Shown here one piece after another: positions 16,607 through 25,411 of a stretch of DNA of 64,000 bases; position 1 is the stretch's first letter; each line of letters starts with the position of its first letter. Source of the DNA: Solirhodobacter olei (lineage in GTDB: Bacteria; Pseudomonadota; Alphaproteobacteria; Rhodobacterales; Rhodobacteraceae). The notes beneath the pieces are model-generated. The model had not been told where the DNA came from. It saw only the letters and a program-made list of their open reading frames with translations, and searched no databases. The translations under genes were made by a program, and so were the position numbers. The stretch covers positions 1 through 64,000 of the forward strand of contig NZ_RRYH01000003.1 of NCBI RefSeq assembly GCF_004010155.1. Reading direction: 5' to 3'.

Positions 16607-17752
16607 TCACGACCCCGAGGCGGTGGGCGGTGCCGGAGGCGGCGGGGGCGGCGGCATCACGGTGAAAAGCTGCGCCAGCTCGGTGATCTCGCCCGCCTGA
16701 GTCCAGCCGTCGAGGCCCGGGGTCCAGACCAGGGTCGCGCGTGTCAGCCCGCCCTCCATCGCCATCCGGCCAAGCGTGGCGCGGCTGAACGGGCCCGTGG
16801 TCTCGCCGTTCTCGGCAATGTGCCAGACCTTCTCGACCGGCGGCGGAGGCGGGGGCGGCGGGGCGGCATAAGCGGGCTGCGCCGCCTGCGGGACGGCGCC
16901 CCAAGGGCCTGCCACCATCTGCTGCGCCATCCCGACGCCCATCCCGGCGCCCATCCCCGTCGCCATCGCGGCGCCGGCGCCCGACTGCGGGTTGTTCATC
17001 GCCTCCGCCGCCGAGAACTGGGTGTATTTGGACAGATCCCCGGCCAGCCCCACAGAGGTGCGCTTGTCCAGAACCTTCTCCACCTCCTCGGGCAGCGACA
17101 CGTTCTCGATGTAGAACTCCGGCAGGACCAGCCCGTAGTTCGCGACGGTGGGCGCGATAGCCGCGGCGACGATCTTTCCGAGGTCCCCGGTGTTCGCCGC
17201 CATGTCGAGCACCGGAATGTTCGATTTTGCCATGGTCTGGCTGAATTCCTGCACGATCACATTGCGGATCTGGTCGGATATTTCATCTGCCGTAAATTCG
17301 CCGTCGGTGCCCACGACCTCCTTCAGGAACTTCCCGGGGTCGGCCACGCGCATCGCATAGGTGCCATAGGCGCGGATGCGCACTGGGCCGAATTCGGGGT
17401 CGCGGCAGATGATCGGATTCTTGGTGCCCCATTTGAGGTCGTTGAACCGCGTTGTGTTGACGAAATAGACCTCGGCCTTGAAGGGCGACTGGAAGCCGTG
17501 ATCCCAGTGCTGCAGCGTGGTCAGGATCGGCATGTTGTTGGTCTCCAGCATGTAGAGACCGGGGGTGAAGACATCGGCCAGCTGGCCCTCGTTCACGAAG
17601 ACCGCCGACTGGCCCTCGCGCACCGTCAGCTTGGCGCCGTACTTGATCGCGTTGCCGCGCCGCTCGAACCGCCACACCATCGTGTCGCGGGTGTCATCGG
17701 TCCAGGCGATGACGTCGATGAACTCGCCGCCGAGGAAGTTGAAGAGGGCCAT
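16607..17752 (-). CDS. SPFH-domain protein with C-terminal GYF_2 domain (YdjI-like)
   Basis: A 381-residue protein. Residues 1-270 are an SPFH/virion-core-like region (FNFLGGEFIDVIAWTDD, VREGQSAVFVNEGQLADVF, GLYMLETNNMPIL, VRAYGTYAMRV-type strand, LPEFYIENVSLPEEVEKVLD). A glycine/methionine-rich linker and a polyproline stretch follow, then a GYF_2 domain (WHIAENGETTGPFSRATLGRMA). It probably oligomerises at the membrane and recruits a partner through GYF_2. It is first in a two-gene operon with the zinc-ribbon membrane protein. The B. subtilis YdjI comparison is family knowledge; a membrane-stress role is inference. Confidence 0.8.
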   Translation of the reverse strand: MALFNFLGGEFIDVIAWTDDTRDTMVWRFERRGNAIKYGAKLTVREGQSAVFVNEGQLADVFTPGLYMLETNNMPILTTLQHWDHGFQSPFKAEVYFVNTTRFNDLKWGTKNPIICRDPEFGPVRIRAYGTYAMRVADPGKFLKEVVGTDGEFTADEISDQIRNVIVQEFSQTMAKSNIPVLDMAANTGDLGKIVAAAIAPTVANYGLVLPEFYIENVSLPEEVEKVLDKRTSVGLAGDLSKYTQFSAAEAMNNPQSGAGAAMATGMGAGMGVGMAQQMVAGPWGAVPQAAQPAYAAPPPPPPPPVEKVWHIAENGETTGPFSRATLGRMAMEGGLTRATLVWTPGLDGWTQAGEITELAQLFTVMPPPPPPPAPPTASGS

Positions 17753-17915
17753 GCTGCTATCCTTTCCAACGCCGGGGCGGCCTGCATCTGCGCGCCCGGC
17801 TCAAACCTGCGGCGGGGCGGGCGCGGATGCAAGCGGATCGGCGCCCGGGGCGGTGCCTCCGGGGCCGATCCCACGCGCTCGTGACGCGCCTGTGCCCCTT
17901 GATCCTGCCCCTGGG

Positions 17916-20114
17916 TCAGGCCGCCTTTGCCTCTGGCGCGAAGCGGCCGTAGAAGCTCTCGCCCTTCTCCGCCATCTCCACGAGCAGCTTCGGCGCCGCG
18001 AAGCGGGGGCCGTGCGCGGCCTCCAGCCCGCGGCAGATCTCAACCGCCTTCCCCGCGCCCAGGATGTCGAGCCAGGAGAACGGGCCGCCCGACCAGGGCG
18101 CGAAGCCCCAGCCGAGGATCGCGCCCACGTCGCCCTCGCGGATATCGGTCAGCACGCCCGTCTCCAGCGCGCGGACCGCCTCCAGCACCTGAACGAAGAG
18201 CAGGCGGTGCTGAACCTCGTGCAGGTCCGGCTGCGCCTCGGCTTCGGCGAAGCGGGCGGAAAGCCCGTCCCACAGGCCCTCCCGCTTGCCTGCGTCGTCA
18301 TAGGCGTAGAACCCGGCCTTGGCCTTGCGGCCCATCCGGCCCTGGTCGGCCATCCAGAACAGCACCTCGTCCACCGCGCCGTCGGGGTAGCCCGCGCCCA
18401 TCGCCGCCTTGGTCGCCTTCGCGATCTTCACGCCGAGGTCGATCGAGGTTTCGTCAACCAGCTGCAGCGGCCCGAGCGGCATGCCTACCAGCTTCGCCGC
18501 ATTCTCGATCAACGGCGGCGCGATGCCCTCGGCCACCATGCGGATACCCTCGTTGATATAGGGGATGATGCAGCGGTTGGCGTAGAAGAAGCGGGCGTCG
18601 TTCACCACGATCGGGGTCTTGCGGATCTGGCGCACGAAGTCGAGCGCCTTGGCCACCGCCCGGTCGCCGGTCTCTGCGCCCTTGATGATCTCCACCAGCA
18701 TCATCCTGTCGACGGGCGAGAAGAAGTGGATGCCGATGAAATCGCCGGGCCGCGAGAATGCCTTGGCAAGCTCGCTGATCGGCAGGGTGGAGGTGTTGGT
18801 GGCGAAGATGCAATCGGCGCCGATGGCAGCCTCGGTCTTTGCGGTCACCTCGGCCTTCACCTTCGGGTCCTCGAAAACGGCCTCCACGATCAGGTCGCAG
18901 CCCTTGAGTGCTGCATAGTCGGTCGTGGGCGTGATGCGGGCCAGAAGCTCTTCCTTCTGCGCCTCGGTGGCCTTGCGGCGCGAGATCGCCTTATCCATCA
19001 GCCCGGCGGAATGGGCCTTGCCGCGCTCGGCCGCCTCCTGCGCGGAGTCGATCAGCACCACCTCGATCCCTGCGCGGGCGGAGACATAGGCGATGCCCGC
19101 CCCCATCATCCCCGCGCCGAGCACGCCGAGCTTCGTCACCGTCTGGTCGGGCACGCCCTTCGGCCGCACCGCGCCCTTCTCCAGCGCCTCCTTGTTGAGG
19201 AAGAGCGAGCGGATCATCGCGCCGGAAGAGGGGTTCATCAGAACCTGCGTGAACCAGCGCGCCTCGATCCGGATCGCCACGTCGAAAGGCACCAGCGCGC
19301 CTTCGTAGACGGCGGAAAGGAGCGCCCTTGCGGCGGGGTAGACGCCCATCGTCCGGCCCATCACCATCGCATTGGCGCCGAGGAAATTCATGAACCCGCC
19401 CGGCGTATATGGCGCGCCGCCGGGGATCTTGAACCCTTTCTGGTCCCAGGGCTTCACCAGGTCCGCTTCCTTGGCCTGCAGGATCCAGGCCTTGGCGGCG
19501 GCGACGGGATCCTCCGCCACCTCGTCGATCAGGCCCATGGCCTTGGCGGCCTTGGGGTTCGAAAGCTTGCCCTCCAGCAGCACCGGCGCCGCGGCGATGG
19601 GGCCCAGCTTGCGCACCAGCCGCGTTGTGCCGCCGGAGCCGGGGAAGATGCCGACGAGGATCTCAGGCAGGCCGATCTTGGCCTTGGGATTGTCGGCCGC
19701 GAAGATCCGGTGGCAGGCCAGCGGGATCTCCAGCCCGATCCCCACCGCTGTGCCGGGCAGGGCGGCGGCGACGGGTTTTCCCCCTTTCAGCGTCTTCGGG
19801 TCCATCCCCGCGCGCTCGATCTTCCGCAGAAGGTGATGGATCCGCATCAGCCCGTCGAAAAGGCCCTGCGCCGGGGCATCGCCCGCGGCCTCCTTCATCC
19901 TTGCCACGACGTTGAGGTCCATCCCCCCGGCAAAGTCCTTCTTGGCCGAGGTGATGACGATCCCCTTGACCTCCGCATCGCCGAGGCCGCGGTCGATCAG
20001 CGCCTCCAGCGCGTCGAAGCCTTCGAGCGACATGACGTTCATGGATTTCCCGGGCACGTCCCAGGTGATGGTGGCGACGCCCTCGGCATCGACGGCATAG
20101 GTGAAATCGGTCAT
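17916..20114 (-). CDS. fadJ: Fatty acid oxidation multifunctional enzyme (enoyl-CoA hydratase / 3-hydroxyacyl-CoA dehydrogenase)
   Basis: A 732-residue FadB/FadJ-type alpha subunit. The N-terminal crotonase domain (1-about 300) includes GTAVGIGLEIPLACHR and LPEILVGIFPGSGGTTRL, which hold the two catalytic glutamates. The NAD-binding dehydrogenase domain starts at LGVLGAGMMGAGIAYVSARAG and continues through NTSTLPISELA, GIHFFSPVDRMMLVEII and IVVNDARFFYANR. It performs the hydration and second oxidation of beta-oxidation with the thiolase encoded upstream. The start at 20114 has GGAGGACC before it; an upstream extension runs into the cupin region. It is last in the beta-oxidation operon. Confidence 0.92.
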   Translation of the reverse strand: MTDFTYAVDAEGVATITWDVPGKSMNVMSLEGFDALEALIDRGLGDAEVKGIVITSAKKDFAGGMDLNVVARMKEAAGDAPAQGLFDGLMRIHHLLRKIERAGMDPKTLKGGKPVAAALPGTAVGIGLEIPLACHRIFAADNPKAKIGLPEILVGIFPGSGGTTRLVRKLGPIAAAPVLLEGKLSNPKAAKAMGLIDEVAEDPVAAAKAWILQAKEADLVKPWDQKGFKIPGGAPYTPGGFMNFLGANAMVMGRTMGVYPAARALLSAVYEGALVPFDVAIRIEARWFTQVLMNPSSGAMIRSLFLNKEALEKGAVRPKGVPDQTVTKLGVLGAGMMGAGIAYVSARAGIEVVLIDSAQEAAERGKAHSAGLMDKAISRRKATEAQKEELLARITPTTDYAALKGCDLIVEAVFEDPKVKAEVTAKTEAAIGADCIFATNTSTLPISELAKAFSRPGDFIGIHFFSPVDRMMLVEIIKGAETGDRAVAKALDFVRQIRKTPIVVNDARFFYANRCIIPYINEGIRMVAEGIAPPLIENAAKLVGMPLGPLQLVDETSIDLGVKIAKATKAAMGAGYPDGAVDEVLFWMADQGRMGRKAKAGFYAYDDAGKREGLWDGLSARFAEAEAQPDLHEVQHRLLFVQVLEAVRALETGVLTDIREGDVGAILGWGFAPWSGGPFSWLDILGAGKAVEICRGLEAAHGPRFAAPKLLVEMAEKGESFYGRFAPEAKAA

Positions 20115-20141
20115 TTCGGTCCTCCGGGATCGGGCGGGAAG

Positions 20142-20162
20142 CCGGGGGCTGTCTGCCCCCGG
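20142..20162. repeat. Intergenic GC hairpin between cupin and fadJ genes
   Basis: CCGGGGGC and GCCCCCGG (8 bp each) flank a five-base loop, followed rightward by ACCCCCGAGG. This composition is common in intergenic spaces of Rhodobacterales, from general familiarity. There is no T-run, so it may be a processing or mRNA-stability element rather than a terminator. Confidence 0.45.
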
Positions 20163-20202
20163 ACCCCCGAGGAAATTTCGGCCATGATGAAGGCGGGGTC
20201 GG

Positions 20203-20673
20203 TCACCGCGGACCCTTCCAGTCGCTGCCGTCCTTGTAGGTGAAGCGGGGGCCACCGCCTTCCATGTGGACCATGAGGTCGACATCGGAATAGGTCGCGA
20301 CCTCGCCCTGCGCGCGGGTGCCGACGACAAGGAAGCGGGCCTCGCGATCGGTGCGGTTGAGGAAGTGGTGCCCGTTCGGATCGCCTGCCGGGAAGGCGGC
20401 GCAATCGCCGGGGCGCATCACGGTCTCGCCCTCGTCCTGGACAAGGACGCATTCGCCCTCGGTCACCATGACGAACTCGTCCTCCTTCAGGTGCCAGTGG
20501 CGGAGCGAGGATTTTGCGCCGGGCTGCAGGATCACGAGATTGGCGCCGAACTGGGTCAACCCACCCGCATCGCCGAGGCGGAGCGAGGAGCGGCCGGCCA
20601 CCTCGGCGGCATAGGGCTCGGGGTAGATAGAGCCGGTCTTCACCGGGCATCTGGACTGGTCGATGACGCCCAT
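20203..20673 (-). CDS. Cupin-domain protein
   Basis: A 156-residue single-domain cupin. The two cupin motifs are visible: RHWHLKEDEFVMVTEGECVLV (first set of metal ligands, H-W-H...E) and PGDCAAFPAGDPNGHHFLN (last His). The end, YSDVDLMVHMEGGGPRFTYKDG, resembles the conserved tail of a cupin group seen in many Rhodobacterales. One base separates it from the thiolase stop, so it is part of the beta-oxidation operon. It could be a small metalloenzyme or sensor. Its substrate is unknown. Confidence 0.82.
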   Translation of the reverse strand: MGVIDQSRCPVKTGSIYPEPYAAEVAGRSSLRLGDAGGLTQFGANLVILQPGAKSSLRHWHLKEDEFVMVTEGECVLVQDEGETVMRPGDCAAFPAGDPNGHHFLNRTDREARFLVVGTRAQGEVATYSDVDLMVHMEGGGPRFTYKDGSDWKGPR

Positions 20674-20674
20674 G

Positions 20675-21886
<1,212 letters not shown>

Positions 21887-21896
21887 GGGATCCTCC

Positions 21897-22532
21897 TCAG
21901 GCCCGGTCGGAGGGATTGCCGGGCATCAACTCATAGGGGTGTTTCCAGCCGGGCAGGGCCGCGATGCGGTCAAGCCAGGCGGCGATATGGGGCCAGTCGG
22001 CGCGGGAGAACCCGAAGGGCTCCGGATAGTAGAGATAGGAACAGCAGGCGCAGTCGGCCAGCGTCGGGCCCGGGCCCACCATCCAGTCCCGGCCGTCGAG
22101 ATGCCCGTCGAGCGTCTTCAGCGCCGCCTGCATCCGGCCCGAGAGCCAGGCGATCGCCTCCTGCGGGCGCTTTGCCTCGGGCAGGAAGTTCATCAGGAAG
22201 CGCAGCGTGCCGGCCTGGCTGGACATCTTGTGATTGTCCCAGAAGAGCCAGCGCAGGACCTCGCGCCGCTCAGCCGCGTCCCGGCCGTAGAGCTTGCCCG
22301 TCTGCCCGGCCACGTAATCCTGGATCACGCCAGACTGGGCGAGGATGAGGTCGCCCTCGACGAAGACCGGAACCTCGCCCATCTCGTTGAGCGCGCGGAA
22401 GTCCGGCGTGCGCGTCCCGCCGTTGAAGAAGTCGACATAGACCGGCTCCCAGTCATAGCCTGCCAGCTGCAGGGTCAGCGCCGCCTTGTAGGCATTGCCG
22501 CTTTCGCCGAAGCAGTAGAGTTTCGCGGTCAT
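21897..22532 (-). CDS. Glutathione S-transferase family protein
   Basis: A 211-residue GST. The N-terminal thioredoxin-like domain begins MTAKLYCFGESGNAYKAALT, where S and N take the usual active-site positions, and includes EVPVFVEGDLILAQSGVIQDYV with the glutathione-binding cis-Pro/Asp region. The C-terminal helical domain includes GPTLADCACCSYLYY. ATG at 22532 overlaps the stop of the upstream small ORF (ATGA), so translation is coupled. Within a beta-oxidation operon it may detoxify reactive enoyl or peroxidised lipids; that is inference. Confidence 0.87.
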   Translation of the reverse strand: MTAKLYCFGESGNAYKAALTLQLAGYDWEPVYVDFFNGGTRTPDFRALNEMGEVPVFVEGDLILAQSGVIQDYVAGQTGKLYGRDAAERREVLRWLFWDNHKMSSQAGTLRFLMNFLPEAKRPQEAIAWLSGRMQAALKTLDGHLDGRDWMVGPGPTLADCACCSYLYYPEPFGFSRADWPHIAAWLDRIAALPGWKHPYELMPGNPSDRA

Positions 22533-22837
22533 TGATCTTCTCCCATCAGGACAGCCCAATCCAGAATTCGGTGGCGATGCATCCTGGTCTTTGCAGCTGA
22601 CATACGGCCGGCGCTAACCTCAGCAGCGCCATGGTGGCGTGTGGGGGAGTACCTTGAAAGGTCGGCCTTCAACTCCTGCAACTCGGACCAAACGCTTGAT
22701 GGAACATCGCTTTCGATCACATGGACTAGGCATTCGTAGTAGGTCTCCGCCAAGCCAGCGGCTAGACGCCGGTGATCAAGCAGTTGGTGTGCCGCTTGCC
22801 AAATCTTGTTTTGACCATATGCGCCGTCTCCACTCAT
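22529..22837 (-). CDS. Uncharacterised 102-aa protein in the beta-oxidation operon
   Basis: I do not recognise the family. The protein begins MSGDGAYGQNKIWQAAHQLL and contains AETYYECLVHVIESDVPSSVW and a basic end. Coding status rests mainly on context: its ATG (22837-22835) overlaps the stop of the CopG-like gene, and its TGA overlaps the GST start, both as ATGA. Codon pattern and length are compatible with a small soluble alpha-helical protein. It has no signal or TM segment. Being sandwiched by two coupled overlaps makes chance unlikely. Confidence 0.6.
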   Translation of the reverse strand: MSGDGAYGQNKIWQAAHQLLDHRRLAAGLAETYYECLVHVIESDVPSSVWSELQELKADLSRYSPTRHHGAAEVSAGRMSAAKTRMHRHRILDWAVLMGEDQ

Positions 22838-23046
22838 TTCTTCCGCGCCTCCAGCTCCGCCAGGAAAAGCCGCAGCCGGTGGCCCAGCGTCTCCTCGTCG
22901 GTGACGGAGGCGAAATTCTCGAACAGGAACACCAGCGCCTCGTCCTGGGTGATGCCGGCCTCGGCCGAGAAGGCGCGCAGCTTGCGGTAGGCGTCTTCGG
23001 TCAGCATCACCGGGAAGCGGCGGGTGAAGCGCAGGCGTTTCGGCAT
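22834..23046 (-). CDS. Small CopG/RHH-like protein
   Basis: A 70-residue protein. The N-terminus MPKRLRFTRRFPVMLTEDAYRKLRAFSAEAG has the basic beta-strand followed by a helix (TEDAYRKLRAFS) seen in ribbon-helix-helix DNA-binding proteins. The remainder is helical and acidic/basic mixed, ending EARKK. It lies 27 bp after the acyl-CoA dehydrogenase and overlaps the next small ORF by ATGA. It could regulate the operon or be the DNA-binding half of a pair with the 102-aa protein. The assignment is from pattern only. Confidence 0.6.
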   Translation of the reverse strand: MPKRLRFTRRFPVMLTEDAYRKLRAFSAEAGITQDEALVFLFENFASVTDEETLGHRLRLFLAELEARKK

Positions 23047-23073
23047 CTCGTCCTCCCTCTCGATGCCGGGAGC

Positions 23074-24852
23074 CTAGAACGCCTCGGGGGCGAGCGCCAT
23101 CACCGGCGCCGATCCGCTCTCGATCCGCGCGAGGTGCAGCGCGGTGGCCGGAAGCTGGCGCGCCATGTAGTAGCGCCCGGTGGCGAGCTTGGTTTCGTGG
23201 AAGCCCGCGTCCTCTGCCCCGGCGGCCAGGGCCGCCGTTGAGGCCTTGGCCATCCGCGCCCACATCAGTCCCAGGCAGGTATGGCCGAAGAGGTGCAGGA
23301 AATCGGTGGCGCCGGCGAGCGCGGCGCTCGGATCCTTCATCCCATGCTGCATGAAGAACATCGCCGCCGCCTGCAGGTCTTTCGAGGCGCGCTTCAGCGG
23401 CTCCAGGAAGTCGCGGGCGAGCGCCTCGTCCCCGGCGTTTTCCTTGATGAAACCCTTGACCATCTCGAAGAAGGCCATGATCGGCTTGCCGCCATCCGCC
23501 GCGAGCTTGCGGCCGACGAGGTCGAGCGCCTGGATGCCGTTCGCGCCCTCGTAGATCATCGCGATCCGGGCATCGCGCACGAACTGGCTCATGCCCTGTT
23601 CCTCGATATAGCCGTGCCCACCCCAGATCTGCTGGGCGACGACGGCCATGTCGAAGCCGCGGTCGGTCTGGAAGCCCTTGATGACCGGGGTGAGGAGCGA
23701 GATCATCGCCTCGGCCTCCGCGTCGCCGGTGCGATGGGCGCGGTCGATCAGCTCGGCGCCCCAGAGGGTCAGCGCGCGGGCGCCCTCGACGAAGCTCTTC
23801 TGGTCCATCAGCGCGCGACGGATGTCGGGGTGCACGATCAGCGGATCGGCCGGGCTTTCCGGTGCTGCGGGCTTCGGCACCGCGCGGCCCTGCTGGCGGT
23901 CCTTGGCATAGGCGAGCGAGGCCTGGTAGGCGGCCTCGGCCACGGCGTAGCCCTGCAGGCCGACGCCCAGCCGCGCCTCGTTCATCATGGTGAACATGTT
24001 GCGCATGCCCTTGTGCAGCTCGCCGACAAGGTAGCCGGTCGCGCCGTCATAGTTCATCACGCAGGTGGCATTGCCATGAATGCCCATCTTCTCTTCGATC
24101 TTCCCGGCCGCGACCGCGTTGCGCGCCCCGAGCGAGCCGTCCTCGTTCACCAGGAACTTCGGCACGATGAAGAGAGAGATGCCCCGCGTCCCCTCGCCGC
24201 CGCCCGGCGCCTTGGCGAGGACGAGGTGGATGATGTTCTCCGCCAGGTCATGCTCGCCGGCCGAGATGAAGATCTTCTGGCCGGTGATGAGGTAGCTGCC
24301 GTCGTCCTGCGGCTCCGCCTTGGTGCGAATGAGGCCCAGGTCGGTGCCGCAATGCGGCTCCGTCAGGTTCATCGTGCCGGTCCAGTCGAGCGAGACCATC
24401 TTCGGAAGGTAGGTGGCTTTCTGCCCTTCCGAGCCATGGGCGAGGATCGCCGCGATCGCGCCATGGGTCAGGCCCTGGTACATGTTGAAGGCCATGTTGG
24501 AGGAGACGAAGAACTCCCCCACCGCCGTGCCCATCAGATAGGGCAGGCCCGCGCCGCCGAATTCCTCCGGCAGGTCGAGGCCGTTCCAGCCGCCGTCCTT
24601 CACCGCCTGGAAGGCCTCGGCAAAGCCGGTGGGGGTGCGGACGACGCCATTCTCGAACCGGCAGCCCTCGCGGTCGCCCACGGCGTTCAGCGGCGCCAGC
24701 ACCTCGGAGGCGAGCTTGCCGGCCTCCTCGAGGATCGCGCCGGTGGTCTCGGGGTCAAGTTCGCCATAGCCCGGCACCGGGCTTTCGCTGACCTTCAGCA
24801 CCTCGTGCAGAAGAAAGGCGACGTCTCGCGTGGGCGCGGTGTAGCCGGGCAT
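23074..24852 (-). CDS. Acyl-CoA dehydrogenase, DmdC-type
   Basis: A 592-residue FAD-dependent acyl-CoA dehydrogenase with the long C-terminal extension of the DmdC/AcdA subgroup. Motifs are [48 protein letters not shown], and [41 protein letters not shown] (given in part), which contains the catalytic glutamate region. It makes the first double bond in beta-oxidation; DmdC relatives also act on methylmercaptopropionyl-CoA. Eleven bases separate it from the upstream MerR gene on the same strand, so that regulator probably controls it. Confidence 0.9.
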   Translation of the reverse strand: MPGYTAPTRDVAFLLHEVLKVSESPVPGYGELDPETTGAILEEAGKLASEVLAPLNAVGDREGCRFENGVVRTPTGFAEAFQAVKDGGWNGLDLPEEFGGAGLPYLMGTAVGEFFVSSNMAFNMYQGLTHGAIAAILAHGSEGQKATYLPKMVSLDWTGTMNLTEPHCGTDLGLIRTKAEPQDDGSYLITGQKIFISAGEHDLAENIIHLVLAKAPGGGEGTRGISLFIVPKFLVNEDGSLGARNAVAAGKIEEKMGIHGNATCVMNYDGATGYLVGELHKGMRNMFTMMNEARLGVGLQGYAVAEAAYQASLAYAKDRQQGRAVPKPAAPESPADPLIVHPDIRRALMDQKSFVEGARALTLWGAELIDRAHRTGDAEAEAMISLLTPVIKGFQTDRGFDMAVVAQQIWGGHGYIEEQGMSQFVRDARIAMIYEGANGIQALDLVGRKLAADGGKPIMAFFEMVKGFIKENAGDEALARDFLEPLKRASKDLQAAAMFFMQHGMKDPSAALAGATDFLHLFGHTCLGLMWARMAKASTAALAAGAEDAGFHETKLATGRYYMARQLPATALHLARIESGSAPVMALAPEAF

Positions 24853-24863
24853 GGTCTCTTCCC

Positions 24864-25268
24864 TTATTTGGCGGCGGGGCGGTGGCGGGCGGACTGGTCT
24901 TCGAACCAGGCGAGCTCCACCCTCAGCTCCGCGATGGTCTCGTCGAGCTCGGCGCGCTGGCTTTCAAGCTGCGCCAGCCGCTTGCGGCCGATCTCGCAGC
25001 CGCGCTTCAGCTGGGCCTCGTTGCGGCTGCCGCGGTCGTAGAGGTCGAGGATCTCGCGGATCTCCTCCAGGCTCAGCCCGAAGCGCTTGCCGCGCAGGAT
25101 CAGCTTCAGCCGGCCGCGGTCGCGCTTGGTGTAAAGCCGCTTCTGGCCCGTTCGGTACGGCGCCAGAAGCGCCTTGGATTCATAGAAGCGCAGCGCCCGC
25201 GGCGTGACCTCGAAGGCCTCGCTCATCTCGCGGATCGTCATCAGCTCTTCCGTGGTCGTTTGTTGCAC
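24864..25268 (-). CDS. MerR-family regulator of the beta-oxidation operon
   Basis: A 134-residue MerR protein. The winged HTH is [20 protein letters not shown], followed by [22 protein letters not shown] and [16 protein letters not shown], then a long coiled dimerisation helix. No cysteine cluster is present, so it is not a metal sensor; this subgroup includes regulators of fatty or branched-chain acyl-CoA oxidation (LiuR-like). GTG at 25268 or ATG at 25241 could be the start; the shorter form begins exactly at [10 protein letters not shown]. It leads the leftward operon that ends at fadJ. The effector is probably an acyl-CoA, by inference. Confidence 0.85.
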   Translation of the reverse strand: MQQTTTEELMTIREMSEAFEVTPRALRFYESKALLAPYRTGQKRLYTKRDRGRLKLILRGKRFGLSLEEIREILDLYDRGSRNEAQLKRGCEIGRKRLAQLESQRAELDETIAELRVELAWFEDQSARHRPAAK

Positions 25269-25411
25269 GTTCGCATCCCGTCACGGTGGGTTTGGCAGAC
25301 AACTTGGCCGGACGGGACGCGGAAACAAGGGTGCTTTACGCAAACGTCAGAGGAACGTCGCGTCACGAACGTCGCACGGGCAGAGGGGGCCGCGACGGCG
25401 GGCGGCGGCGC

